The notes beneath the pieces are model-generated. The model had not been told where the DNA came from. It saw only the letters and a program-made list of their open reading frames with translations, and did not search any database. This document shows, one piece after another, positions 37,391 through 51,305 of a stretch of 64,000 bases of DNA (within the stretch, counting starts at the first letter, position 1; each line of letters begins with the position of its first letter). The stretch comes from Smittium mucronatum (Eukaryota; Kickxellomycota; Harpellomycetes; Harpellales; Legeriomycetaceae): assembly GCA_001953115.1 (NCBI GenBank), contig LSSL01000059.1:18358-82357 (forward strand), given 5' to 3'. The translations under genes were made by a program, and so were the position numbers.

Positions 37391-38829
37391 ATTTAAAATT
37401 TGAAAATTTAACATATCAAAATATAAATTGAATTTTTATGATTAAAATGTTCAATGCAAACTTCCAAATGCTTTTTTATCATGATTATTATATCGATGAA
37501 AGTAAGAGCAAAAAAGAGTAGATTAAAAGAACTTTGGAAATACATTAATCCTCATCGGATTATTTTTTTAACAATTAAATAGTGAAGAATTTAAATATTT
37601 AAAATATTTTTATTTAAACGAATTCGATGTTTTATTCAAACATTTTAATCAATATATGTCCAAAATGAGAAGTTAAAATAAATAAAAAACCAAAAAAAAT
37701 TATTACGTGTGCATGTTACTTTATCTTTCACTTTTAAAATTATATCGTGAAATTCTTCTATTGATATTNNNNNNNNNNNNNNNNNNNNNNNNNNNNNNNN
37801 NNNNNNNNNNNNNNNNNNNNNNNNNNNNNNNNNNNNNNNNNNNNNNNNNNNNNNNNNNNNNNNNNNNNNNNNNNNNNNNNNNNNNNNNNNNNNNNNNNNN
37901 NNNNNNNNNNNNNNNNNNNNNNNNNNNNNNNNNNNNNNNNNNNNNNNNNNNNNNNNNNNNNNNNNNNNNNNNNNNNNNNNNNNNNNNNNNNNNNNNNNNN
38001 NNNNNNNNNNNNNNNNNNNNNNNNNNNNNNNNNNNNNNNNNNNNNNNNNNNNNNNNNNNNNNNNNNNNNNNNNNNNNNNNNNNNNNNNNNNNNNNNNNNN
38101 NNNNNNNNNNNNNNNNNNNNNNNNNNNNNNNNNNNNNNNNNNNNNNNNNNNNNNNNNNNNNNNNNNNNNNNNNNNNNNNNNNNNNNNNNNNNNNNNNNNN
38201 NNNNNNNNNNNNNNNNNNNNNNNNNNNNNNNNNNNNNNNNNNNNNNNNNNNNNNNNNNNNNNNNNNNNNNNNNNNNNNNNNNNNNNNNNNNNNNNNNNNN
38301 NNNNNNNNNNNNNNNNNNNNNNNNNNNNNNNNNNNNNNNNNNNNNNNNNNNNNNNNNNNNNNNNNNNNNNNNNNNNNNNNNNNNNNNNNNNNNNNNNNNN
38401 NNNNNNNNNNNNNNNNNNNNNNNNNNNNNNNNNNNNNNNNNNNNNNNNNNNNNNNNNNNNNNNNNNNNNNNNNNNNNNNNNNNNNNNNNNNNNNNNNNNN
38501 NNNNNNNNNNNNNNNNNNNNNNNNNNNNNNNNNNNTTCATTACACAGATCAATAATTTTCGGATATTAGTTTTGCTAATCACCCTGAATCTGCATGAAAA
38601 TAAATAAATATATTAATATGCAAATTATTTTCTAACTTTAGGGATTCTAAATTTCGTTCTCTGGAAATCATAAAATATATTTCATCAAAAGGGATTTTGC
38701 ATACCTTCTAGATAAGAATAAACATGGTGAGCATATATAAGTATGGTTCAACTTATGATTTTAACTTTTTATGAGTATATATAACTTTTTTTAAAAAAAA
38801 TTCATTAAATACGCCAGAAGAGACTAAAC
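37391..38829. other. AT-rich region with a 767-base assembly gap
   Basis: Bases 37769-38535 are N. The flanks are AT-rich and show no gene. Open frames drawn across the N run are meaningless. Confidence 0.8.
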
Positions 38830-39000
38830 CAAATGAGTGATAGTATTGATCAATAATTGATGATTTGGGATACATGGGAGTAAATAGATATCTGATTGAA
38901 TTTTTTCCTAAAAAGAAAAAAATCTAGACCTAATAGATTTCAAAAAAACACACTGGAATTTAGATTATATAATATTAATGTGCGAAAAAGATTCTTTTCA
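38830..39000 (+). pseudogene. Fragment of a second DDE_Tnp_4-like transposase
   Basis: The frame reads SIIDDLGYMGVNRYLIEFFP, then stops. It corresponds to SIIEDLGYIGMNRYFPSILP of the copy at 31.1-34.3 kb. A further piece about 100 bases on (near 38970) reads IILMCEK, like SIICEK. Only the C-terminal portion remains, heavily decayed. The missing part may lie in the N run ending at 38535. Confidence 0.6.
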
Positions 39001-42000
39001 TTTTATTGACAAAATAAAATATCAAATTGCACCCTTTGATAGAACTAATATTAAATCAATAATCAATAACTTTTTTTATTTTAACAATATTTTAAACATT
39101 TCATTGAAAAAAAATTATGAAAACGCTGTAATTTTAAATTCTTATACATGAAATGACAATTGTCTGTAGAAATTTTTTTAAAAAAGATAATTCCTAAAAA
39201 ATTTTAACATATTAATATTAATATTATAAAAATACTTCGTAATCAACATGATTTTATTTATTTTTGAAATCAGTTTCTTTAAATATTCGATTTTGAAGTC
39301 TTGGTTTAAAAATATTTAAATAAATTCCTCCGTTCGGAATTTTATTTATTTATTATTATTTTTGTTCTTATCCAATTTGTTTTTTTGATATAAATTTATG
39401 TAAAATTAAATATTAAGGCCTTAATTTTTTTTTATAAATGCTCAATAAATATTCGATTAAGCATAGAAAAAAAAATAAAAATTTCTAATCGTAGTAAAGT
39501 TATTTTTCTAAAAAACAAAAAAAAAATTTCAAATTAAACAATATTGTAATAGTGTTGCACTCAGAATCAAACTAAAAGATGTAAAATTTACATTAATAAG
39601 AATTGCGTATAAAATTTCTAGATGTAATTTTTATATATTTTTTTGTAAAATAATAACAAAATATAATAAGATATAAAAGGATTTTGAGTGAGATGGAGTT
39701 TATTTATACAATTTTTTTTAAAATAATTATTTTTTTCCTTCAACTAAATAAAAATTTACAATTATAATAATATATAATTTTATTTTATCGATTCAAAACA
39801 AAAAGAGACTATAATTTATAATTCATAAAAAACTAGAATTTTTTTTTCGAAAACCATTATATTTACAAACCTCTATCTTTTCTAGTTTAATCAAAAAACT
39901 TAGAAAAAACCGGATTTATCAATATAACATTTTTTCGAAATAAAAATATTTTCATTTCAGTTTTTTTTATTAAAAACCCTTTTATCCAAATATTATTAAA
40001 TGTATCGATTTAATTTATAAAGATGTTTCATTTTGGTTATTATTAATTAATTTTCCACGGAGAAATATATTTAAATTTTATTAAGGTATTGCATTGGTGA
40101 TCTTATTTTTATATAAATAGATTTTTTTACTTAATTTGACACAAAATCAATTGAAGATTTTTAAGATTATAATTTGATTTTCATCAATTATTTTTATTCC
40201 ATTTTAATTTTATTTTAACTTTTATTAAATCGATTTTATTTTAGTGTGAAAAAACGATTTTTTGCTAAAATTTCACCAAATCTAATTCCAATGTATACAT
40301 TCACGAATAAAAATTTTATAATTTTTTTAAAGATTGGGATTGAATATAAAAACTATTTTAGGAGTTTAAGAGGTTGGAAATTAAGTAGGGTTTCCGGTGG
40401 ATAGATTTTTGTTAGGTTGATATTTCTTCCGCCCTAATTTGGCTATGGATAGGATCTGTTTCCTAATTTGAAATAAATTTTATTATTTTAACACAAAAAA
40501 TATTATAGAGTTCGTTTTCATTTTCATTATCTAATATCATTTTAAAGTATCTTCTTATGTGATAGGTTGAAATATACCGGCATAAAAAATCAGTCAATAA
40601 TATAAAAGATGCTTATTCTAATAAAAAATCCTTTTTTCCCATAATAGTAATTTTTTTGTCCAATAATATTGCCAGAAAAGTATGAATTGTTATAGAAGTC
40701 AATTACTACTATATATTTTGTCATTTTTATGCTATTGCATTAAAAAAATGTTTTTTTTTAAAATCCAAAATTCCATGTTATTTACAAATAATTCAATAAA
40801 TGAAAGATCATACCAATAGATTTGCACCGAAATTTTTTATTTTCTTCTAAATAACCTGTAAAAATTAAAATAAACTGTAAAAAAGTACAATTTTTTTCTG
40901 GAATGAAGGATTTTAATAATTTTATAATATGAGTGATCCCATATAAAAGATTCTTAAGGGAGTTTACTCGGAAAACGCTATTTTGAGGAACGATGAAAAA
41001 GTTCACTGTAACGTTTTTGCGATATTAGATCGATATAAAAATATTTAAAAAAAATTTAGTAAGCTAATAAACATTCAGTGGATTTTTTCTAGCTTGTTAA
41101 TCTATAGATTAAAAAAATATGCCATTAAAAATCTAAAAATAATCTCAAAAATACCGATATAAATTCTGAAAAAGTTAAAAAATGAATTATTTTAACTTTC
41201 TAATAAACAAATTTACAGTATTTTTCGGATAACAAAAAAATAATGCTGTTCGGAACCATTTAACTATAACTTAAATAAAAAAAACTATTTAAAACATTAA
41301 ACCAAAGAACGGGAAAGCATTACTAACCGGATGAAACATAGATCCAGTTACTTTAAATAGTCTAAATATAATATATATATAATATATCATTTTTATTTTT
41401 ATTTTAGGATAGATTAGAATATAATGACTTTTGAAGCTCTTACATAAAATTGCCATAAATCAGAGAGCATCTTTATGAATTATATATAGGTTAATAGAAT
41501 ATTTTTATTCCAAAATAGTGATATGAGTTACTTCTTTAAAGAAAAAATTCATACTCAGCATAATAAAAATTTTCAATAACGAGAACGCATCAAGTCGCTT
41601 TTGTGTATATAGAGGAATAGGAAAAGTAGCAGAATCACAGATACTGATATCTAACATTAAATACTTATTTTTCAATCTTCTATTTAGACATTGAGATATA
41701 TAGAAATTTTTAAATTGGTTCAAAAGAATAAATTTCTAGGCATTATTATATAGAAATATTTGCCAAATAAATCTTTCAGATAGCAAGGGAAGATTTAGAA
41801 AAAAATTTACATTGATGAAAAAAAAAGTGGAAGGATTTATATGAAATGAGTCTCACCATCCGTAAATTTGAAGTATATTATATAATATTTTTTTTTCAAA
41901 TGATATGGAGTGATTTATCCGCAAGAAATCGGTACTAGAAAATAATTAGGAAGGTTCAACATTATTACAAATAGTAGATATGAAATTTGAAAAGAAATCA

Positions 42001-45000
42001 AATTTAATAGAATCGATTTCTTTGTGTTTTTTAATTTTAAAGGGGTTTAATCCAGCAAAGAAATAGACTATTAAAAACCAGAATACGATAAAGATTATAT
42101 TTGAAAATGATATTTATTTATTTATTGTGATTTTGGCGTTTATATTAGGTTCAAAAACATTTCTTTTCATGAAAGAAAGTTAATTGAATAATTCCTCTCC
42201 GAATTTTTAATAAAATAACGATTTTTGTTTAAATAAAGCTTAAAAGAACAAAAAAAAAATTACCAAAATAGTTTCTCTAATTTTAGAGTCCTTAAATATA
42301 GTTAATTCGATTTTTTTATGTAACTATAATGTATTTTTAAAAAATAATAAAATAATATATGTATAACATTACCTTAAAAGAGATGAAATATTGAATCTCA
42401 ATATTTTCAAAAAAAATTTGGAAAAAATGAAATCTTAAGAGGAAATAAGAAATAACTAATAAATATCCTATTACTGAATTTTTATCATTTATTACCAGCA
42501 TTCAAAAAGTATATTTAGAATTACTAATAATAATAAATTGTATAAAGTTTGCAAAAATACTATATCTTAAAGGTTTTCTATCTAAAATCATTTTAGTCTT
42601 AACTTTCTCTGAAATTCAAGATACTTTAATTTTAAACTTAAAACTAAGTTCTTTGTTATTTTGAATTATAATTCATCATATATCTTTATCATTTCATCTT
42701 TCTCAAAAGTACAAAGCGATTAATAATTTAAACCCAGAAAAAACTCTATAGCAATTAATTTCAAAGTACACATTTTTTTTATCTAATCAGATTTTTGTTT
42801 ATCTCATTTTAAAAAAATTATCATCAGACACTTAAGATCATCTAATAATTCAAAATTGATATTTTCAAATAATTTTTAACATACCTGAATTTCTAGATAT
42901 TTTATTTTAGAAAAAGAGTAATTAAAATCCCCAAATATTTTTTATATCCAAAAAAAGTAAATGAAATTAATTTCTTGATAAATAAATCGGCTATTTGAAA
43001 TTTATTTTAGTAGATAAAAGGAGTCAAATAATAAAAAAAGATACATCCCTAAATTGGGTTTTCGGTATATATATTATAGAATTAGGAGACCTAAGAACAA
43101 GGAATTGTCTATAAAATTGAAATTTTCGATAATGGTTCAAAGGATAAAAAAACAAGATCAGTTTATATCAAAATATGTAATAATTACCTTTAACAGATAT
43201 TATTTTATTTTTTGGGTTTTATTGTAATTATATTTAATTAAGTATGAAAATTTATAAATTATGTTATATAGAATTAGGGATATTCTGTTCAAAAAAAAAA
43301 TTCATTATTCTTTTGATAAAATTTTTTAATAGAAACGAGCTATTAGTATGGAAAAGGAAAATTTGTATAATATATCAATTAATGTTTATTTATGTCAGAA
43401 ATTTCGGTGTTATTAAATTAGCAAAAAAAATGTAAACCGTTTCACCACCAATTTCAATAATAGTGCGAGAACTTTCAAATATAACAAAATAAAATTGGCT
43501 CTAGCTCATTTGAATTAAATAATAGTGAAAACTGGTTCTCAAATAGTGAATTTACTTTCAAAACCAGTATAATCGATTTATTAATTAGTACATATTATTT
43601 CGAAAGTTTGTAACGTAATAATTTCTAAGGCATTATACTGTAATATTTTCAGAAATAATTGACTATTCTCTATGCTAATATATTTATTAGAGAAATTATC
43701 TAAATTTTATTGTTATAAAAATATAAACATCCAATTAAAGAAATATCTTTCAGTTATATTTTATAAAGACAAATTCTGTCTTTTATTTTTTAGCTGTTAC
43801 AAAATAGGTTATTTTTTTCATTAAAATGATAATGTGATAAATAATGAATGATCCAGTTCAGTAAAATCTCTTCTTTTTTTAATCATATTTTTAGTGACTA
43901 TTACTATAATTTATTATTAAACACCCCTTAAATATGATTATATGTGTATAATTACTTCATTTGACATCCTATTAATTAATAGATCATCCAATTAACAATA
44001 AATTTATGCTAAATGTTATTAATTTTTTAAAAAAAATAATATTAGATAAATTTTAAGGTTCAAATAATATTCTCCGATCTATTGAAAAAATCTTTAAATA
44101 ATATAGTTTCGAAATATATGGGAAATTATATTTTTCATGCACTTCTCAATTGAAGTTTTGCAATATTAATAATTTCAAAAAATATATCAATCCAGAATTA
44201 TAATTCCAAAATATACATACAAAAAAACAAGAAAAAATAGTCTGATCTAGTACTTTTTATATATTTTCTTAGTTCGATTTCCTTTTTATTAACCAATGAT
44301 TCATTTAATAAAAAAAATCATTAACTTGAAAATAATGTTGCAGTTACAATAAAAATACATTCATAGTTAAAAGATAATTGATAAAATTATTTTTTCAATA
44401 CTAAAATTTAGGTGGAATATCTTCATTAAAATAATCTAGCAGTCTCAATAAGAGATATTCACTATATTTTTTAACTTCTATAGATCAATTTCCTATATTT
44501 AATAGTATGTAAATGTTTAATACTGAAGATTAAATAAAAATTTGTAGGAATATTGAACTTCATCTTTATTAAATCTGCCATAGTGTGAAATTTTGATTCT
44601 AAAAAACAAGAGACAAAATAAAATATGGTATATTAAAAGAGAAATTCAAATGAACCAATGAACCAATGAAACCTAATTACAACAAATTTAGTCTTTTTTC
44701 GAATTCAAAGACATATTTTTCTGTTAAATTAAGAATTCATAAAGCTCAAGTTAATTATCTTTAAATATTAAAAATGTGAAGAAAATTGAATTTTTTTTCA
44801 CATTAATTTATCTCATAAATTCTCGTTTTTTTACAAGAAACTTTAATTAGCAAACAATTTTTTTTTTGTTTAGAATCTTGTGTGATAAAATAAGTTTATT
44901 TTGGGTTCAAAGTAGTGTTAATGTAATAAAGATAATTTTATGAACTCTAATGTAGATTATGGTGAAAAAATCCAGTTGACTTTTTCCCCTCAACTTTTTA

Positions 45001-46429
45001 ACCTGTATCTTTAACGATTATAGTAAAGTCTCTGGTCCATGGAGAATGAAATTTTAATTTGAAAAACTATCGTCTAAAATTCATATTTCAAACAAATTAA
45101 AAACATTAGCTTGGCTTAAATTCTCATTTGCTCTTCTAAATATATCCAAAAAAATAAATTATGCAGTTTACATTTTTATAGAAAGAATTTTTATATTTCT
45201 AACTCAAAAAATGTGTTATATCTAATAATTAAGTATAAAAACGATAATAATATAATAAATTTTTTTAATCCTTAACATAATAGTATTTTTACCGTTAGAA
45301 AAAGCCTCGGTATTAACTAACCTCTTCGTAAATTTAGGCTTTTAATTGTTAATAAATACGAATAATCTACTTTTTTTAAACATTACTTCTTTCATGCATT
45401 AATTGAGACTCCAAAAATAATCCTAGATAATTTTCAAAAAGGAAGAATGATTGGAGCTAAAAAAAAATATAAGTGAAATAACCTAAACTTAACTGGTTGA
45501 AATTTTGTGCATCGATAGTAATAAGGTCTTTGGCTAATAAATTGATCTGCATCTTTTTAGTGATAAATTATTGATATAAAATCGTTAAATTAAATTAAAT
45601 GAATTCTAAAAATAATAATAAATAAATAAATTGAGATCAAAACTATTCGGTTAGGATCAAAATTTCTGTAGCTGATTTCATTGAATTATACTTGAAGCTT
45701 TTCTAAGCTTAAATTCTTGATATTTCGTAAAAAAAAACTAGCTTTAATAAAAAAGAAAGATTGTTTCAATAATTTACCACAAATCGATTTTTATAGCAGA
45801 AAAAAAAGTTTTAGAAAATAGAGTATAGATTATTTTAAACTAAATTTATATAGTTAGAGGCATATTCGCATTGAATAATGTTTTTAACTTTATAAAAAAT
45901 TAATTCGTTAAAAATTCAATTTAGTAAACATAAGAGCTAGTATTCAATGATAATTTGGTCATTTCAAAATAATTTATAATTTAATTTAAAAAGCAATTCT
46001 AGTCCTAATTTTAGATTCTGAAAAAAATAATCATAAAAGCACGTTTTTCTTTTACTATAAAATGGATTTATGCAGTAATTTTTGAAACGGACTACATATT
46101 GCGGAAAATTTGTTAATCTTTTTTGTATAACTGTACACTTCTTTCTTTTCTTGTTTTCTTTTTAAAGATTCCGAGTCATTTATTCTAATTTAATGGCAAC
46201 TATTATTTGCTATCATTCTTTAATTGATTTTTTATTGAATGGGTTTTTAATTCTACATAATTTTCGTTATAATCTGCAATTTATACAATTAACCTCTGAT
46301 ACTATCTTTTTTTATCTTAAAACTTCCTTTAATACACCAAAAAATAATTTCGAAAATTATTCTTTCACTGTGATCGTCTATTATTGATCTGGGGGTCATT
46401 CTGATGTTGAAATGGAGATTTTTCGATTT
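39001..46429. other. AT-rich region without recognisable gene
   Basis: A 7.4 kb stretch without a supported gene. The open frames present (40782-41006 and 41505-41723 minus, 43244-43435 plus, 46193-46387 plus) are isolated, short and of base-composition-like content. I see no convincing splice-linked partners or domain motifs. Confidence 0.55.
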
Positions 46430-47367
46430 TTTAATTATGAATTTTGACTATATGAAATATCCTCTCATTTCAAGAAGTTCTTTTTCTTCGGTACTAATAT
46501 CCAGATTTTTTTAAAGCAAAATATATCCTCCATATGCATTTTAGCTCACTCGTCATAAATATCGCCGCCATCATTTATCCTATAGTCATTAGGAGGTTTC
46601 TTTAAAAAATCTCTATAATTATTTTCCATCCTCCTGCAGACAGAATGTCGTGATTAGACCCTTTTACGGTGGAGCTTATAAAATCAATTCTCCCATCAGG
46701 TATAACTGCCAATTCTAGCCTTACATAATATCCGTGATGCTTTACAGATTTTTTTTTCACTTTGCTAAGAGCCGTTTGGAGTATTGATCAAAAATACTTG
46801 TGATTCTATTATTAAGGTTACTTCCTTATTTTTATGCAAAATACCTGAACTATATATTTGAGCACCCTTCTTAATTTGGCATAGATAATGTTTAGTAAGA
46901 GGCTGACTACTCAACTCTGAAGTTTAATTTACTATACTGCAAGCTAACGGGCCTTAAATATTAAAATATCTACAAAACTTCCCAAATCTAAAGTAATGTT
47001 TTAAATATGTAGTTAATATAAGTAATTTATCTTTTGGATCGAACATAAATTTTTTGCCTTAAGGATTTTCTGATTTTTTAAGAGCCCTTTCGATAACAGA
47101 ATATATACAGAAAAAATCTTTTATGCTAAATCAAGTCAAATAATAAATACTATCTGGATATCTAGATATATAGTATTACGTTTTTGGATCATAAATTTTG
47201 ATGTCAATGGAGTACCATATTGATAGTACTGAATCAACTAGAGATTTATCCTCATAACATTTTGTAGCTCCCATGTACCTATATATTTTTTGGATATTAG
47301 TTTGGTTTGAATTTTTTAATTTCTGATTTAAAAATTCGGTAATGCTTTTCAAAAAAAAATCAAACAT
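46430..47367 (-). pseudogene. Decayed DDE_Tnp_4-like transposase, third copy
   Basis: On the minus strand: a 63-codon opening block (47367-47176); then LLILTTYLKHYFRFGKF (about 47030-46980), matching the LSYLKVYPKFSS helix region of the copy at 32.1 kb; then KHHGYYVRLELAVIPDGRID and GSNHDIL (about 46770-46640), which correspond to KHKKYCVK..NPDGRVI and GSIHDF. Stops and shifts separate the blocks. The GS.HD Asp is retained. It belongs to the same broad family as the 31.1-34.3 kb element but is clearly diverged. Terminal repeats were not found. Confidence 0.65.
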
Positions 47368-49826
47368 ATTTTTATAAAACTGAGAGAGGTTTTGAGGGTA
47401 AGGGTACTTTTACTATATTTTTTTTAACGGAGTTGAACACAAATTATTACTTTTATAATACTACTGAGTTTCTTAATTAACTGAAAAAGCTACACTTAAA
47501 AAAAAATTATAATAAAAGGGAAAAAATTCCATATTATTATTTTTGAATATTCTAGCTAAAGATATTTAGGTGAGATAAAGCATTTAACTTTCTATTTTTT
47601 TTTAAATAAAATTTGTTTATCTATTAGAGTATTTTTCTATATATTTACTGGTTTATTCGCGTTTTCTGTTGAGAATAGCTTATGAAGTAATTTTACGTGG
47701 TGATTTTATACATGAAATAAATATATTTAAACTCAAATTTTAATTTTTATCCAAAACCCATTTAAATTTATACTAATATTACACAAGATTTATCGATCAA
47801 TTATGAAGTCGAAATCTCAACGCTTTTTTCCCTTCTTAGAGTCAAATATAAAAATTGCAAAAAAATTTAGATAGATTTTTTTTATTGGTTAAATTTCTTA
47901 ATTGGATTTCTTTATAGAAATTCAAGAGGTATTTTTTTTCACATATGGCTATTAGGATATTATCTTTTGTGTTAATGTTTTTTTTTATTTAAAAATAACA
48001 TATTTAAATAACTCACAAATGCTTTTATTTAATTTCACTCAGATCTATGTGTTTAAAATACCATTTATAAAAATTTAGGGTTGGAATTAATTTCCGGTTT
48101 AAAAATTTGAGAATTAACTAACTATTCACCAATAGATAAGATTTAAAAAAAAATTATGTTGTAATATATAACTGGAAGATATTTCTTTAATTAGTTTTTT
48201 ATATTTTTTATAGCCATATATGTAAATAATTCCTCATTCATCCGTAAAACGATACCTTTTCAATTTAAGTTAGGTTAAAATAATTTCACGCATAAAAAGG
48301 TGGGAATATATATATATATATGGCTAACTTTTCTTTAATACTGAAAAATTTAACACTCTTAGCTTTTTCAACTTAATCCTTTACTTGTATCTATTCAGTG
48401 AAAACTTTCTAAATTTTTTTATAAAATGGATTTATAAATCGCTGTATCTATTTTTCAAGCGATATTGATGATCCTTTTTAATAAAAAATCTTTTTTTAAA
48501 CAAAATTTTAAATTTTTTTAACTTCAAAATATAATTTTAAATATAATTATACTTACATATAATATTATAGAATATGCTCGGTTTTAATTAATTAAAAGTT
48601 ATTTTTGCAGCATTTTTATAGAAAAATAAAAAAAAAAGAAGTGTAAGATCATAATTTTTTTTATAATAAAGAATGAGACTCTATTTATTGTAAAACTTCT
48701 GCTATATATATAATCTTCAATACAGTAATTACGAAAATTTGGAGAACTTCGATTAGAAATTACTTGTAAAGCGACTTAATTATTTTATGCTTTAAATAAT
48801 TCCGAATTTGGATGTACTAAGTAATAGATTGATTACATTTATTGAAATTAAATTCATTATTTGCGAACCGATTTTAATTATTATTCGATTTGAATTCACT
48901 AGAATAAATAAGGCTGACTATTTACGGACCATTTTTCACCAATATTGGATTCGAATTCACTACAACCAATTATGTTTTATTGTATTTGAAATTTCTATCA
49001 TTATCATTGTAATAGGTGTTAAAAATGCGTATTTCTTTTTAAAAACCCTTCATATTTGAATAAGAATAAGATTGATCCAATAGATAATCAATTATTTATT
49101 TTTATGCGATTACCTATTTTTCTGCTGATATTATTAGAAAAAAAAAACAATTTGTACGAGACTGATTAATTTTATATGTAGATGAATGACTTTTTTTATT
49201 ATCAATTAATTTCTTATGTAGGATTTTTAAACTATATGTGATATATATGTTTTAAATTGATTGAAAAATTAAGTGTATTGACCATTGAGACAATATTTAA
49301 ACATATGAGTGGCTTGATCACAATTAATTTATCCGCTTACTAAAGATAAAGTGTCTAAATAACAAAATAAGAATAGTATAAGATAGTAAAGATATTTAAT
49401 AGTTTTTTTCAATATAAGAATTTATTAGCTTAGAAAATTAAAGTCAAAGAAAATATTTAAAAACATCCTGAGGATAAATAATTTTTAAAATGGGTCTCTT
49501 TTATAATTTATTTATGTTTAATTGTGATAAATGACTTAAAATCCATATTGCAGTTTTAGCGGTGCTCTATCGATAAATGTAACAGTTATATTCCAACTAC
49601 AGACCTTTTATATTAACTTTATCTATGTTTCATTATATAATTGAAATTGAAATACTATTAAATGTCATATTTTTATATAATAGTTTTCTTTACCAGAACT
49701 ATTTTTTTTCGTTTTATGTATTTCTCTAATTTAACCGCTGATATTATGATAATAAGAATTATATCCCAGTATTTGACTAAATTATTTTCATAATAGAAAC
49801 ACATCACAATCACTGCTGAGCTAAAT
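47368..49826. other. AT-rich region without recognisable gene
   Basis: No supported gene. A short repeated word, GAATTCACTA(G/C)AA, occurs twice (48893 and 48952) inside an 83-codon frame that otherwise looks random. Confidence 0.55.
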
Positions 49827-50458
49827 AACCTCTAAGAGTGAAATATCTTGGCGTGGTTTAGGGGCTTGATAGTGTACTTTAAGAAGTACACTAGACCAAA
49901 ATTTCACACAGCGTTGTACTATTCTTGGTTGGAAGTAGTGGAGACAGCGCACAGCGATTCGGAGGACAGCCGTTCTAGAGGAAAACCATCTCGAAGCAGG
50001 AGGAACCGATCGTTTAGTACAGAATGATATATAGTCTAGTGCATAAGCCTTGCGTTCGACAGTCAGACGGATTTCAGCGTCTAACAGCTATTTGTAGGAA
50101 AGCCATGTCGATCAATCCCACGTTTGGGTAAAAGCCTAATTTTATTAATCCTGTTAGAAACAGGCTCTGACTAGGGGCTCAGTGGCTTCAATGAACTATA
50201 TTTCGTTGACAAAGAGCTTAATTCTTGATTGCACGTAACCTCGGTCATCCGGCCTACTTGAAGCGATGCCAGGGGGGTCTTTCGGTTGGTAAATTGAACC
50301 CTTTTCCCGTAGATACACGGCCGGTAGTCCGGCAGATGAGCTTATTTTGGTTAGGGTAGTAGTCTTTTCTATGCATATTTTTCTTTTTCTAGATATTCTT
50401 TTAGTATAGTTTTTAATGGCTTTATCTTACAATAAAATCCCGTGATACAAAAAAAATA
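49827..50458 (+). mobile_element. Family A retroposon-like repeat, best copy
   Basis: A 632-base, moderate-GC unit starting AACCTCTAAGAGTG and ending ACAATAAAATCCCGTGATAC followed by eight A. A hairpin lies 43 bases from the 5' end. No ORF is convincing: the longest frames lack starts and are not conserved among copies. Matching copies are at 6785-7417 and 24101-25777, with 3' fragments at 23755 and 34310. The AATAAA signal about ten bases before an A tail, and 5'-truncated relatives, indicate spread by reverse transcription of a polyadenylated or A-tailed RNA. The original RNA is unknown. It could be a SINE, a retroposed structured RNA, or a deleted retrotransposon. Confidence 0.75.
49870..49893 (+). 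other. Conserved hairpin near family A 5' end
   Basis: A perfect 10-base stem (TAGTGTACTT with its complement) encloses a four-base loop TAAG. In copy 2 (25715-25738 minus) the stem is nearly intact with loop CGAA. In copy 1 it is degraded on one side. Confidence 0.7.
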
Positions 50459-50565
50459 TTGTTCACAATAAGTGTGGAATATTTTTTAAATACCATTGTT
50501 TCTAATTAAGAAGGATATAATCGAAATAAAAGTCGGATTTTTATTTAAAATTTCCCAATATTTAT

Positions 50566-51305
50566 NNNNNNNNNNNNNNNNNNNNNNNNNNNNNNNNNNN
50601 NNNNNNNNNNNNNNNNNNNNNNNNNNNNNNNNNNNNNNNNNNNNNNNNNNNNNNNNNNNNNNNNNNNNNNNNNNNNNNNNNNNNNNNNNNNNNNNNNNNN
50701 NNNNNNNNNNNNNNNNNNNNNNNNNNNNNNNNNNNNNNNNNNNNNNNNNNNNNNNNNNNNNNNNNNNNNNNNNNNNNNNNNNNNNNNNNNNNNNNNNNNN
50801 NNNNNNNNNNNNNNNNNNNNNNNNNNNNNNNNNNNNNNNNNNNNNNNNNNNNNNNNNNNNNNNNNNNNNNNNNNNNNNNNNNNNNNNNNNNNNNNNNNNN
50901 NNNNNNNNNNNNNNNNNNNNNNNNNNNNNNNNNNNNNNNNNNNNNNNNNNNNNNNNNNNNNNNNNNNNNNNNNNNNNNNNNNNNNNNNNNNNNNNNNNNN
51001 NNNNNNNNNNNNNNNNNNNNNNNNNNNNNNNNNNNNNNNNNNNNNNNNNNNNNNNNNNNNNNNNNNNNNNNNNNNNNNNNNNNNNNNNNNNNNNNNNNNN
51101 NNNNNNNNNNNNNNNNNNNNNNNNNNNNNNNNNNNNNNNNNNNNNNNNNNNNNNNNNNNNNNNNNNNNNNNNNNNNNNNNNNNNNNNNNNNNNNNNNNNN
51201 NNNNNNNNNNNNNNNNNNNNNNNNNNNNNNNNNNNNNNNNNNNNNNNNNNNNNNNNNNNNNNNNNNNNNNNNNNNNNNNNNNNNNNNNNNNNNNNNNNNN
51301 NNNNN
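50566..51305. other. 740-base assembly gap
   Basis: The N run ends exactly at the CAGGG terminus of the second foldback element. The unsequenced part may include related repeats. Confidence 0.9.

Noticed and set aside
37707..38582. Long ORFs across the N run
   Set aside because: They consist almost wholly of unknown bases.
48808..49059. 83-codon plus-strand ORF
   Set aside because: Composition is base-driven, no motif or exon partner is visible, and part arises from a short repeated GAATTCACTA word.
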